Translations under genes and position numbers: made by a program
The notes under the pieces: model-generated
What the model saw: the letters and a program-made list of their open reading frames with translations, nothing else
What the model was told of the DNA's origin: nothing
Database searches by the model: none
Shown: piece by piece, positions 48,629-60,394 of the stretch
Position numbering within the stretch: the stretch's first letter is position 1
Layout of the letters: the number at the start of each line of letters is the position of its first letter
Assembly (NCBI GenBank): GCA_021234155.1
Contig: JAJEKV010000566.1
Span: 82,230 to 146,229, forward strand
Direction of reading: 5' to 3'
Source: Isoetes taiwanensis
Taxonomy: Eukaryota > Streptophyta > Lycopodiopsida > Isoetales > Isoetaceae
Length of the DNA: 64,000 nt

Positions 48629-49364
48629 TGTAAATATGTCTTTGTTAAATTATATTAAAATGTATGCAATTATGAATATAACACAAATGGATATGGATGT
48701 TTCTTATGTTTTTTTAAATACCAAATTAAATGTACTTATGGCTATGTTTGCCAAATTACACGTGTATGTCTCTCGTTATTAAATTAATGTTTAGAATTAT
48801 AAATATGTTTAGCCGTTGTCAGGTACACTAAATTAGATTTTTTCTTATGTGTACACTAAATTGGATGTTTCTTATGTTTTTTTTTTGCTGTGTGGAATGT
48901 TGTGGCTATGTTGTAGCTATGTTTACCAAATTACACAATAATCAAACTTATTCTGCATACCCAATCATTTAATAACATATATAATTTTTCCCCTGTTAGT
49001 ATTAATCATAGTCTTGGCATCTAGGCAAAGCTTGAACAAATCCAACAACACCTTGCGCATCTGCAAACAACATAATAAATTAAAATAAAAACACCGTGAT
49101 CTAGGCATATCATAGGATTTCTTGCAGAAATGTAAATGCTTCAAATTCCAAACCATCTATACCTTTATTATTAGTGCCAAACCCGAATACACTTGTTGCA
49201 TGTCTCGGATATGCATAATATTTCTTTGTTATTTCTTTCTCCCGTCATCTTCATGTTTATACTTCACTTTCTGTCATGGTATCGAAGTGGGCATGCTAAA
49301 AGAGGACTCCTTGATTGCAGGGTATAATGACAGGACAAACAAATTCCATCTCGACAATCTTAAG

Positions 49365-49790
49365 GAATAGAGACCGCGACAAGGAAGTCAACCAAGAAAA
49401 AGCACTAACAAATTCTGTATAAGGCCTTTATAATTACATGATGAGCCACGAAGGTCATGCCACAATCTCTGTCAGTCATCTATAGAGCGAAGTTTACCAA
49501 TAGAATTACCGGACATTTCCATATAGAAATAGCCCGGTGAAAAGATCACTCATCTCTCGACCACTTTCCATGAGAAGAATAGAGATCAAGCATGCGAAGA
49601 AGTCAACTAGTTATAAAGCACTAACTAATTCTTGTATATGGCCTTTTATGATTGGGTCATTCCACAATCTCGCCAGTCATCTACGAGCGGCAGTCTCCAA
49701 AGCAATTACCGGACATTCCATACACAAAATGAAATTTGGTAAAAAATCATTCACCTCGACCCTTTCCATGAGAAGCATGGCACTATGGCA
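49365..49790. repeat. diverged tandem pair, period about 205 bp
   Basis: Both copies carry 'gaagtcaac(c/t)a', 'gcactaac(a/t)aattct', 'gccagtcatcta' or 'gtcagtcatcta', 'aattaccggacatt' and 'ctttccatgagaag' in order. Confidence 0.8.
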
Positions 49791-50029
49791 CTAAGCATGG
49801 CACTAAAGGCTGTTCTTCCCTTACGGTTAATGGTGCGGTGAAGTTAAATACCAAAGACAACTGTAGTGCCAATGGAGAGCCCTTATGTGTGCTTCTCAAA
49901 TGATGGAGATGAGTGAAACCTGGCCCTAAGAATGACGGTTCACACTAGATAACTCTTCTCAAGGTCCCTTTCCACAAAAATCATTAAGCCCTAAATTAGA
50001 TAGCCGGGATCTATGAGTTCTTCCCGATA

Positions 50030-50475
50030 CCGATCTAGTTAAAAAATCATTATTTGCATAAGATCGATCTATAAGTTCAAATAGATACACGATACTAGTT
50101 AAAAATGTTATTTGTAGAGAAAGTTGAAGTTTTGTGGCGAATCCTCCTTGGATGCTTAAAAATGCGCCTGGAATTGCAAATACACGGGATTAAGAAACTA
50201 GACGGATGTATGAGTGCCTCCGTGATGCAAGCGGATAAGCAACCTAAAAAATAATGAGATATGAAGCTCTATTACGATTTAGGCTAAAATAATTGTAGAA
50301 GATAAAATAGATACCTAATACTAGCAAGAGAATCGATCAGGATCTTTCGAAATGAGAAATCAACGAAAATCCCTATTTGCAGAGAAACGTCCTTGAAGTT
50401 CGTGGCGAATCATCCGCTTGAATGCTTGAAAAATGATCCGAAATTGCAAATACGAGGTTAAGGAAAAAAATCAGT
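50030..50475. repeat. diverged direct repeat, copies at 50030-50190 and 50320-50475
   Basis: Shared words in order: 'tatttg(t/c)agagaaa', 'gtggcgaatc', 'tgcttgaaaa' or 'tgcttaaaaa', 'aattgcaaatac', then 'ttaag'. Confidence 0.65.
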
Positions 50476-51949
50476 AGCCTACATGGCGATTTTTTCAAGA
50501 TTCATACTTTCTATGGTAGATGCCACTTAGCTAATCCACCAAATTCTCAAGCTCCTTTGCTTTTAGGCTAAGCGATTCGAGACTTCGTTGGAGGCTTACC
50601 CGGGTGGGCTCTTGGCCATTTCGGGCCCTAGGTTGGACTATTGGTGGGAAAAATTAGGCTAAAATTTTTTTTTTTTTCCCCATTTTTCTCATTTAGTTTA
50701 GCCGTTTTTTGGGAAAAAAAACCCAAAATTTAGCAATTTGGCTAACCTTAGCCGTTAAATTATTCCATGCATAGCGCAGGCTTTCTTTGGCCTTTTCTCC
50801 CATAAAAGCCTTGTGTCTTCCTGCACTCCTCATCGGCGTTTCCTCTGAGTTGAATCTTGTTGTTGTACGGAGTTCCCTATTTGTGCATAGGACCTTTCCC
50901 TAGAATAGACAACAACGATGCTATGCTTTTCCCTAGTCTCAAATACCCGACATCTGATAAATATAGCCCAAAGAAAAATATTTGATTCAGTGGGTGAATA
51001 TAAATCAAGAAGAGGGAAGAAAAAAGAAGCAAGGATCACATGACGCGAAATCTCACAACACATTTACAAAGTGCATATGCATTATGTATTATTGAGGGTG
51101 CAAATTTGCAAATATCCTCCTCTTCAAATCCCTTCCCCCCTCCCTTCCTTTTGTTTTTGCAATATACTATCCATAGCATTTATTTTGAACCCTATAGTTC
51201 TACCTATTCATTGCATATGAATGTCGCTCCGGCGATGTAACTCCATATCACCCTTCGTTAAGGATAGCATTCTCACCCACGAGCCTATGGATAGATATCC
51301 TTCCAAATCGCCATGCCTTTATTGTTTTGTAAGTGATGAACCGCAGGAAGCAATGTAGGAGTACTAGAGCAATGATGGATGCAATTAGAGATACGATCGG
51401 CCGTTGAAATGTAAGAATGAATGGCGTGGAGCAATAACGATGAATGGGAAGAGCTCGGAAAAGCAGGGAAAACTTCGGAATGAAAATTTGGGTAGTAAAA
51501 CATGGCATGTAACGACGCTTGTTTGTCCGCGACATCGCCTTGCCGTTTATTAACTTTATGCTGTAGACCTTGAGTGTTCTGTAAATGGGGCAAAACACGA
51601 CATTATTGGGGACTTGGATTCAAAATGAAGAGTGAAGGTAGAGGATGCGTGGCGCTTAATGTGAACAACCCCAAATCATGGTGCCAAAAATTTGATAAGG
51701 TGGTTGGTGCATGTGGGCATGTGCAACAAAGAGCTTTAAAAAGTAGCCATTATTTTGGTCCGCGATATGAGTTTCGAAAAATGCGGGCCATTAATGTGGT
51801 TGCAATGAATGCACAAACATGTCCTATGAAATTTTGCCATGTGGATGCCAAGTAAGCCTGCTCCTCTTTCTACTTGCCAACTAATACTGACTTTGGAAAA
51901 AAATGCGCAAACATCATTGGTCGCGAGAAACATGACGTGGAATTCTAGC

Positions 51950-52390
51950 ATCTTGAGACCCCAAATCCACCCTAATGGATGCTTAGAATGCGAAAAGGGG
52001 ACACAAAAAGGTCGTTCACATAACAATTTGAGCCCTAGAAGAAAAGCCCTAGTGAGAGTGCTCAAAGGATGTTCTGTGTGCTTCGAATCCAAAATAGGGA
52101 CTCAAAAACGTCGTTTGCACCATAGTTTGGACCCTAGAAACAAAACCCTAGTGAGAGAATAACCAAGAGAGAAGTGTGTTTCAAAGGATGTTTTGGACGC
52201 TAAAAATCCAAAATAGGGACTCCAAAACGTCGTTTGCACAATAATTTAAGCCCTAGAAGAAAAACTCTAAGAGAGAGGCCAGAGATGAGAAAAGTGTTGC
52301 TCTACGGATGTTTTGGATACTTAAAATCCAAAATGAAGATCGAAAATGACGTTTGCACAGCAATTTGGGTAGAAGCAAAACTCTAGTAAT
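51950..52390. repeat. four degenerate tandem units of 90-130 bp
   Basis: Each unit has 'ggatg(t/c)tt', '(aatccaaaata)ggga(c)', 'aaaa(c/g)gtcgtttgcac', 'caatttgagccctagaagaaaa' or variants, then 'ctagtgagag'. An ORF across units 1-2 (51839-52162) is a by-product. Confidence 0.78.
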
Positions 52391-53699
52391 TGATGGCATT
52401 GTTCTATCTTATTCTTGGTATAGAAGCATAAAAAGCATGCGAGCTATGATTTTGAATTCTTAGAACATATCGTGATAAACATGGTTTAAGGCATACTCCA
52501 AGTCTCATGCATTTTTTTTTGTGACGTTCCAACTTAGTTGGATTCTCAAGATCCAAGCAGCCATAGCCACTTATGTACCCCTATTCCAATCCCAATTCGG
52601 ATGGAGACACCCATCAAACCACAACCCAACTCTAGACTCATCCCCAACCCCCCCCCAAGACCCAACCTCATGCCCAAGCACACCTGCAATCTGATGGCCC
52701 CTCGCATGAGGAGCTCTCTTGGGAGGATCAAGTGGATGGGCCACCACGAAAATGGCCCGGACTAGATGGCAAAGGCAATGAAGCTTGGACAGTGTATTCT
52801 TCATGGAATAGAGCCATAGTCGGCAGAAGCTCTATTGCAGCTAGAGTTTTGTCAGAGCATACCTTTGTTTTGCTAGAGTAGGCTTTATTTCTGTTGTTTA
52901 ACTAGCTAAACTTTGTCAAACCTGCAAATATAATGCAAAAGATTGAAAAATAAAACTTGTTCTAATGCAGAAGGTGGCGTTCTAAAAAACAAGAGAATCC
53001 AGTCCCCCTCCTCTTCATGCTTCCAGCTTTGAATAATTTGAGAAGAAAATATAGCATCATATCATGATAGACAAACGTCACTTTGAACAAATTACGGTAA
53101 AGATTTGAGAATTAAGATGAAGATTTGTGCAAATTATCTGGAACATCAAATTCGTCCCTATCTGACATTCCAAAGACCGGGTTGCTATGTTAGGTGTGTT
53201 GAGCATGGAGCCGTTGGCTATTGCGTAGTTGCAGCAAATTTCTTGAAGTTATGTGGAACAGCAACAAGGAGTCGGATTCGCAGCTCGAATGGGAGTCGGC
53301 TAATGGTACCGACTGTGAGCGCCGGAAAAGAGCCAACTCCCATTCCAGAGCAAGAATCGGCGACTTGTTACTGCTCCACGACATCGATGTAAGCAAAGAA
53401 ACTCAGATCAAGCTTCAACGATGGTTTTCAAGCTTTCTGGCTTAGGATCAAGCGTCGGCCATAGTGATGGCACAAAGCTTTGGCATCTCAAGCTTCTTAT
53501 GCTGGCCATAGCCACAGCATAGGTCGGAAATCCAGTAACCATAGCCACGGCCGGGATTTCACGCATGTAACTGGATAACTGGTTGTTTCAGGTTCATTCA
53601 AGAATGCTCTACCCATTTCTCGGGCAAGAACGTAAATATGTGGAAGGGTAATACAAAAACCTAGAATCTTTAAAGACTAAATTAACTCGAGAGTGTCAT

Positions 53700-54710
53700 A
53701 AGTTTACCTTTACCACTAGTGTAGAGTTCACAATTTCTAAAGATCAATATCACAATGATGAGGTGCTATTTGACATATGTTTTGCAACTGCATTCAAGGA
53801 CCGAGGTTCAATCAACACATAATATAATGTCGTATTGGCTAGGTACGACCCATTTGAAGACTTATAATCAACAAGTTTGGTTTCTCTTTCTTATTATGCC
53901 TCATCATTTCTAGTGCCACGTCAGCTTGCTTGCAATTTTTACCTATAGATCTCACTCTGAAAATCCTCCTTTTTTTCAAAATACTGGCCTAGTCATTCTC
54001 TATCTAAAGTGCATACAACGCTTAGTCACATGTGACATGTTCCACCATCCAAAGAAATGCTATGTCACCATGGAGAAATATGATTTTCTTAAAAGTTGCA
54101 ACACATTCTAGGCAGCATAAAGTCATAACCCCATTCGACATGGGGAAGGTTACTGGCTCGCCTACCCAACTCGGAGCGGAGATAGGTGCACTTGGACCCT
54201 TGTCTACATCGGATTTAGGATTTGGCATCATAGCATCATGTAAGGGGAGGGACTTGATGCCAAAAGATGGATCCTTAAAAACCCACCGAAAGCAGCTTTC
54301 CCCAAAACTCTTCTATGGAAGGCCCGGATGATGAATGAGCAATTTCTCCACCCTGGAACTGCAAATTAGATCCACTAATAGACTCAAAACATCAACATTA
54401 CGCCTTCGACCAAGTTTCGTGGGCAGAAGAAGACCACACTTTTGTTGAGAAATGCCAAAGGAGCTCAAATCCAACACTTTTGTATAGGTGGTGCCTGCAG
54501 AATACTATCAGATAGGGCATTCATGTTCCTTTCATATAACATGGTCTCTAGATTAATCTCTGTATTCTGGACGACGTGGCGAAGTTGAATCGCCATTTTG
54601 GAACCTCCATACTGCTCGAACGACAAAATATTTTCAGCTGCCTGGATGGGGGAGAGTGTATTTAGACACCCTTGCTTGATTGAATCTAAAAGTAAGTGTA
54701 ATGCCTAGTC
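53700..54710 (-). repeat. R1 repeat, right copy
   Basis: Reverse complement of 39514-40498. It differs by a 150-bp extra segment (53848-54001) and by having a single copy of the 104-bp unit duplicated in the middle copy. It directly abuts R2. Confidence 0.85.
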
Positions 54711-54721
54711 AACGTCAACTC

Positions 54722-55136
54722 TAAGTAGAATGATCCCAAACAATATGTTGGTACTGCCAAAAAAATTGTTCTTGGTTTCTAATTGCTACATTGGGAGGTC
54801 CAAACTCCATTTTATTAGTTCTTGTTGCTTCGCATTTTCAATTTCAACGTCAACCATGCCCCAAGTGCGAACGACCAAAACCTGACCTCCAAAATCTAAA
54901 TTCTTTAAGAATCTAGCAACTCATATGGTTTACTTTTTGGAGGCGAAGACATGTTCGTTTTTATAACGGCCATCCGGAATGATCCCAAACATTCTTGCTG
55001 CTGCAAAAACTACTCTTGACTTCTGCCACCGGAGGAGAATAGATCCAAACTTAATTCTGTCACTTCTTGTTGCTTTGAGTTTTCGACTGCAATCTCTCGG
55101 TCTTGTCCCAAGTGCAAGCAACCAAAACTCGCCCTC
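54722..55136 (+). repeat. R2 repeat, right copy
   Basis: Same orientation as 35794-36196. It has an extra 20-30 bp around 54945-54970. Confidence 0.85.
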
Positions 55137-56460
55137 TAAAACATAAACTCTTCAAGAACTTCGCAACTCAGAGGGTTTATATCTCAGAGGCCATATCCTA
55201 GTTAGATTCATCCAAGATTTTGTACGGTGTCAGTAGAGGGAGAATGTTGATGCCAGAAGTCGGACCTTTAAAACCCCTCAGAAGCAGCTTGCCTTAAAGA
55301 TCCTCTCTTGAAGTCCTTGGCAACGGAAATGCAACTCTCCCACTCCAAAACTGTGAATTGGCTCTGTCAAAAGCTTAGAACGTCAACATTACCCTGGGGA
55401 CCAAGTTTCTTGGACAAAGATCACCCCTTATTAAAAAGTCGCCAAAAGAGATCATGTCCCACCCATCATAGTCAATTGACTTAGATGGTGCCTGTGGAAT
55501 ACTGCCAGTAGAGCGTTCGCATTTCTTTCTTTGATGTGAAAATTAATTGTGAGACCAAATTACAAGTGAAATTCTGATAACACATCAAGTTGCTTCTGCA
55601 ATTCGACTGTAGAGTAAGCACATAAAAGCAAATCATCTGCATATAGTAATAATATTACCAGTTCTTCATATATACGGGGGAACGCACAAGCTGATTATTG
55701 AATGAACACTTCCAATTATTGACTATATAGATCGAACAATGTAGATGAAAGCAAGCAACCCTGCTTTACGCCTATATCACTAGTAATTACCTCAGATTAA
55801 CATTCTGGTATAACAAGTCTACCTCTAATATAGTATGCATGAAGGTGCATTCCAAATTGGTGCATTTATCTATTCCACATCTTCACTGAGTAGTGTATGC
55901 ATTTGTTTTGACATTCGTTTTGTTGTTTATTTGTGTGTTAAAGTTTCGCGAAATGTTTGTAGATGTGTACGAAAAACAAAAAACTCAAGGGCATCTCGTG
56001 CATCGAGTACCTACCATTGAAGCTGCATTTCCAGAGATCATTTTAACTGTGAGGCAAAATCTCAAAAATGTAGCTACTACTTTGAAAGCAAAAATAGCAG
56101 GGCGCGAAGAGATGAATTATTGGATCACTACCTATCCAAAATATTGGATCAGCTCAAAGCTGCTTGAAGTAGTGCAAAAGGAATAAATAAGATGCACACT
56201 TTGAAAGACCATTTTTCTAAAACTGTTTTTCTAAATGCAGGCAAAAATAGCTTGAATGGTGTAATAGATGGTGATGCATTGCTGGAACAATCGCTATGTT
56301 TCGATGAAACCGTGTGATCTCAATGCACTGGGCTCAAAGATCCCAAGGAATTTTGTGCTATTACAAAATTGTGGGTATGGTTTACTAGTAGCAAACTGCT
56401 TCAAGGCCGTATGCCAGAATACCAAGCTTGTTATTCTTTGTCAAATAATGACTCTAGGCT
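55137..56460. repeat. right copy of the LINE-RT block (inverse of 23017-24316)
   Basis: Reverse complement of 23017-24316. The LINE RT fragment (minus, about 55830-55500) is more broken than the left one. The AT-rich element at 24317 has no counterpart here. The unidentified ORF is on the plus strand at 55893-56186 (ILTVRQNLKNVATTLKAKIA). Confidence 0.88.
55500..55830 (-). pseudogene. LINE reverse transcriptase fragment, right copy
   Basis: Reverse complement of the RT palm region at 23622-24000. The YxDD-type motif DNA is still legible ('tatatgcagatgatttgctt', minus strand), encoding YADD here rather than YTDD. Frameshifts upstream and downstream abolish the frame. Confidence 0.8.
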
Positions 56461-57510
56461 GCCTTAAGGTAATTTATCATCAAAACTACATTTCCATCTT
56501 ATCTAATAGTGGAATTTGATTTTAATTTGCACCTATAAGCAAAGGCAATGTTAAGTCAGTTGGAGTAGTTTTCTTAGCTACATAGTCTAAACTTATTTAT
56601 TACAATAGTGTATTTAAGTATGTATTTCCCTTATTAATCTGCACGTACGGATAATCATGTATACCAAGAAGCTAGGATAAACAAATCCATCGTAATGGTT
56701 GTAGCTTTACATTCTTCTATATTCTAGAATATTCCTAAGGTTGCCCATTAATTGTGCTCTCATATTTCAATTATGTGTTTCTCTTCGAATAGAGCAATTA
56801 TTATTCTATGTTATCATGCAATTCTTCATCACCAACACACGAAAACATGTTTGTAAAATGTCACCTCAAATATCCAAAGTCAGTAGCTAAATTTTTATTG
56901 CCATATACTCAAATATTTGATTGGCTATTAGGTGATTCCCACTAATGAGAATGGGAGTTAACTATTGCGCTTGACTTCTGAAATATATGAATACAAAAAA
57001 TACCAATATATGATCAATACAAATTCAATCATCAACATTTGCATCCTTGTTACCAAATTAAAAGCTTATACCATTCTTTGTTCATAATATTGATACCAAT
57101 AATCTAATTTCTTTTATCTGTGATATTAGGCACCACTAAATGAGACATCAGATGTTGCATTATCCACAGTCACTATATAATGCTTCTTCTACTCGAACAT
57201 AGAATTAGAGAATGCTATTGTGTAAAACTGTGTACGTCTCGTTGCCTCTCGTATATGTTTGGCCCACAAGTTCACCTGTATTTGTTGTCTTGCATTGAAA
57301 AGAAGCATCATGCTTGCGTTAATCAGATGCTTCTGAAATCCATTGAAAACATTGAACATGATAAAAACTAGCTTATTGTGAAATATCTTCTCCCATAAGA
57401 TTTCTTCATGTATAGTCATCTTTACTATTTAAAAATGTTAGCATGGGAGAGATGCTATGAGAATACGAACAACATGGTTTGGCCAGTTGGTCATTTGAGA
57501 TCATTGAATA
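56461..57510 (-). repeat. right copy of the kinase distal 3' flank
   Basis: Reverse complement of 17340-18314. Its last 140 bp (about 57370-57510) are repeated directly at 58819-58960, on the far side of a 1.3-kb insert. No coding content. Confidence 0.85.
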
Positions 57511-58818
57511 TCATTGAATATATTTCTAATATATAATTGTAATATGGAGGGTAAAGGGCCAGCTTAATGTTTGCAAATATTTTTAGAATTTTCATGTTTG
57601 CAAACATTTTTAGAATTTTCAAGTTTAGGATTGAACACATGTGAGGGTAATTAAATTTAGCCTCTTAAAAATTGACACGACTTGGGATAATTGTAAACAA
57701 AAGCTGAGGGATGGTTCTGGAAGCTCATACTAGGTTCTAAGATTACTAGAAGGTTCCAGAAGCACTGGTTTGTGGCTATAAAGGACGGCATTGTGTAAAG
57801 AACAGCGCTGGCGCATCGGGTGAGCTTTAAACGTCATGAAACGCGTCTAATAGTGCCTGTTTACATCAATCAGTTGTTCCCCTTCTAAGTTTCTAATTGT
57901 AGTCGTTGACCTACTGAAGGATCCGATGTCCATGAGATATTTTGAATTAGATTATTATGGAAGTATATATTCGATTTTTCCTGCCGTTATGCTGGTTGTT
58001 CCTGTTTTGATATGGATTAAGTCATCAGAATTTTTTTAGGGGGTATTTAGAATTGGTTTTAGTAAGATGGCTTAAGAATACGTAGTGGTGGTTATCGCCG
58101 TTCATCTTATTTTCTTATTATTGCTTCCATGATTGAAAAGCGCAGTAGTATGCCTGGGAATATTTATCGACTTTGCTGGCCGTGGCTTAGGCTACGTTCC
58201 CATGAGCTTAACTGGACTTCAAAATTCAAAGGTGTCAATGCAGCTTTCAGGAATCCTCCGCCATTTCTGAAAACTCAAAGTCAACTTTAGCATTAACTTT
58301 GGCAATAATTTGAAGTTAGGCGACAGCATGGGAACGTACCCTTATAATAAGTATTTTGACACTGAGTCTGCGATCCTTTTTTTCTTCACTAAACAGACCG
58401 AAATGTTACAGGTTTTTTTTTTTTCAAAAGTTTCTCGAATGGACATATTTGTTCCAGGCAAATTTTCAACAATAGCTACGATTACAATGTAGTGGAATGT
58501 GCAAGGTTCGAGAGTCTAGATTGGATTGTATATTTGCATATCTCTTGAATGTGACTATTTATTTACAGGTGAATTCGATTCTGTGCAGTGCATGCTTTTT
58601 GTTCTTGATAAATTTGTACGTTGTAGGCAATAATGGGAGCAAACACTTCCGTCATGAAGCGTCATCATGAAGCATTTAAATGAAGGTAAATTACATCTAC
58701 AGAATCTACAAAGCAAATACTTCCACCATGAAGCAGCATGAATCATTTGATTAAGATAAATCGCATACATGGGCAAAGTGCCCATTTCGACAATGTTTAC
58801 AGCTATGGCTACAGGCAT
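57511..58818 (+). other. 1.3-kb right-arm-specific insert
   Basis: Absent from the left arm. It is flanked by direct copies of about 140 bp (57370-57510 and 58819-58960), which is too long for a normal transposon target duplication. It contains 'tttgcaaa(t/c)atttttagaattttca' twice (57570-57620), a heat-shock-type promoter motif cluster (57714-57782) and inverted 'ggaacgta/tacgttcc' words (58190 and 58330). An ORF of about 38 codons starts at 57928 (MSMRYFELDYYG); it is unrecognised. Confidence 0.6.
57714..57782 (+). promoter_or_regulatory. heat-shock-element cluster with TATA box
   Basis: aGAAggTTCcaGAAg at 57748-57762 is a perfect three-unit heat-shock element (nGAAnnTTCnnGAAn). GGTTCTGGAAGC at 57713-57724 adds a two-unit element, and a TTC lies at 57735. 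TATAAA follows at 57777-57782, 15 bases after the perfect element, the usual plant heat-shock promoter layout. No heat-shock protein gene follows. It could drive a non-coding transcript or be a retroelement promoter. Confidence 0.5.
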
Positions 58819-59168
58819 GGCTTATTGTGAAATATCTTCTCCCATAAGATTTCTTCATGTATACTCATCTTTACTATTTAAGAATGTTAGCAGGGGAGAG
58901 ATGCTATGAGAATACAAACAACATGGTGTGGCCAGTTGGTCATTTGAGATCTTGAACATCTATATATAGAACATATTAATAGATGATAAGGAATGTCAAA
59001 ACAATCAAAATAAACCTTAAAAGACATAGTTAGTAAGACAAACACACGGTATGCAAGAAATGATCTCAATATAAAAATTTATACAAATATGTTTCCCAAT
59101 CTTGAACAAGTGAGAAGACAATGCAGCATCAATACCCTGTTGGTATTTTACAAAATTGCTGTACAACA

Positions 59169-59176
59169 TATGTACA
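59169..59176 (-). promoter_or_regulatory. Pumilio-type motif UGUACAUA in the kinase 3' UTR
   Basis: About 20 bases after the kinase stop the minus strand reads TGTACATA, inside the palindrome TGTACATATGTTGTACA (59176-59160). UGUA-n-AUA is the consensus RNA target of PUF/Pumilio proteins, which control mRNA decay and translation. It is kept in the pseudogene copy (17092-17099). Function is inferred only from the motif. Confidence 0.35.
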
Positions 59177-59196
59177 GTGTGACAATATATTTCTAA

Positions 59197-60255
59197 TCAG
59201 CAAGCAATAGCACATGGCCGCACAGCTTGCCATACTCCATTTGTCCTTTGGAGTTTGATGATCTTGGAAGAAACCATACAAGCACCAGTTTCACAGGAGG
59301 CTCTTTTGCGTTTTGAACTTTGATGAGGCTGCATTAGATTCTTCATCTCGTTCTGCCTGGCACGAGCAAGTGCGCTCGAATAGTGTTTAAGGATCCAGGG
59401 GTGTGATAAAATCTGCTGCAAAGAAATTCGTTTTTCCGGATCAGGCTGCAACATAGCCAAGACAATGCCCTTTGCTTCCTCTGACACCAACCCAACTGGC
59501 CAATTCAAATGTGACCCTGCCAAATCCTCTCCACAAAGCATTCTTTCTTCAATTTCTGAGGGCTTCAAACTTGAAAAGGGATACAACCCAGTAAGCACTT
59601 GATACAGTATCAAACCTAAACCCCATATGTCAATCTCCTTGGAGTACTTTCTGTGCACAAGTTCAGGTGCGAAATATCTGGGAGTTCCGACTTTCTGTTT
59701 AAAATTCGGAGCATCAGATCCTGAAAACCGAGCTGATAGGCCGAAATCTGAAACCCTGATATCATAGGGTTTTGATGCTGAAGGAACTAAAATGTTGGCG
59801 GGTTTTAGATCCCGATGAATAATATTATTGCTGTGAAGATTTCTGATAGCTAGTGCAAGATTGCGAATAAGAAGAGCTGCTTCAATTTCGGACAGATTAC
59901 CTCTTTGCTGGATCAATTCAGTCAAGTTGCATTGGCACAGATCCATGATGAAGTGCCAGAATCCGTGGTCTTGGATTACCTCGTGAAGATGGACTACGCC
60001 AGGGGCAGAGGATAATTGCGTCATGATTTCCATCTCTTTGACGAGGTCTGTGTATTCTGCAGAAGCTGTGGAGATGGTCTTGCAAGCAAATTGTTTGCTG
60101 CTTCCTCGTGTATTACTCCGGCAAAGAAAAACCGTGGCGAAGCCACCATGGCCGATCTCTTTGAGCAGATCATAGCGCTGCAAAAGATTTGGATATGAAG
60201 CCCAATACCTGTGATTGAGAAGCTGTTCTTCCGGCTCCTCCATCTCTGTCTTCAT
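59197..60255 (-). CDS. intronless Ser/Thr protein kinase, 352 residues
   Basis: A full protein kinase that transfers ATP phosphate to Ser/Thr of unknown substrates. The domain spans about residues 28-292: glycine loop GHGGFATV (35-42), catalytic Lys in FACKTI (K59), C-helix Glu (E74), HRDLKPAN (147-154, an RD kinase) and DFG (170-172). Next come GTPRYFAPE (190-198), DIWGLG (209-214) and conserved R276, ending at HPWILKHY (285-292). HRDLKPAN and the HPW end place it in the CAMK-like group of soluble kinases. No EF hands, signal peptide or membrane segment. The 60-residue tail has a KRKR patch (315-318), possibly a nuclear signal. The start is the first Met, 56 bp after a TATA box, and is shared with the duplicate. 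It is a single exon. The duplicate at 10284-17071 is dead, so this is the only working copy here. Substrate and pathway are unknown. Confidence 0.93.
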   Translation of the reverse strand: MKTEMEEPEEQLLNHRYWASYPNLLQRYDLLKEIGHGGFATVFLCRSNTRGSSKQFACKTISTASAEYTDLVKEMEIMTQLSSAPGVVHLHEVIQDHGFWHFIMDLCQCNLTELIQQRGNLSEIEAALLIRNLALAIRNLHSNNIIHRDLKPANILVPSASKPYDIRVSDFGLSARFSGSDAPNFKQKVGTPRYFAPELVHRKYSKEIDIWGLGLILYQVLTGLYPFSSLKPSEIEERMLCGEDLAGSHLNWPVGLVSEEAKGIVLAMLQPDPEKRISLQQILSHPWILKHYSSALARARQNEMKNLMQPHQSSKRKRASCETGACMVSSKIIKLQRTNGVWQAVRPCAIAC

Positions 60256-60310
60256 TCTGTCTTCTCCGCCTCTGAATTGTGTTTGTGTCTAAAATGAAGA
60301 AAAGGACACT

Positions 60311-60316
60311 TTTATA
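60311..60316 (-). promoter_or_regulatory. TATA box of the kinase gene
   Basis: TATAAA on the minus strand ('gaggtataaaagtgtcc'), 56 bases upstream of the ATG, a normal plant spacing for a short leader of about 25-30 bases. The same box precedes the pseudogene. Confidence 0.7.
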
Positions 60317-60394
60317 CCTCAAACTCAAACTTTATTGACGCGCCCTCTGCATTTGCTAAACATATCCTGGCTAAACATATCATTTGCGTCCGTC

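Larger units (their letters stand above)
48361..53699. other. gene-free stretch made largely of degenerate duplications
   Basis: No recognisable protein. Tandem pairs and arrays are listed separately. 50660-50760 has long T and A homopolymers with 'ttagcc/ggctaa' inverted words. ORFs at 51248-51598 (minus) and 53105-53445 (plus) are not similar to anything I know. Confidence 0.45.

Noticed and set aside
51248-51598. Minus-strand ORF of 116 codons, the longest in its region
   Set aside because: No recognisable domain, an overlapping ORF of similar length in another frame, no splice or promoter context. Length alone is compatible with chance.
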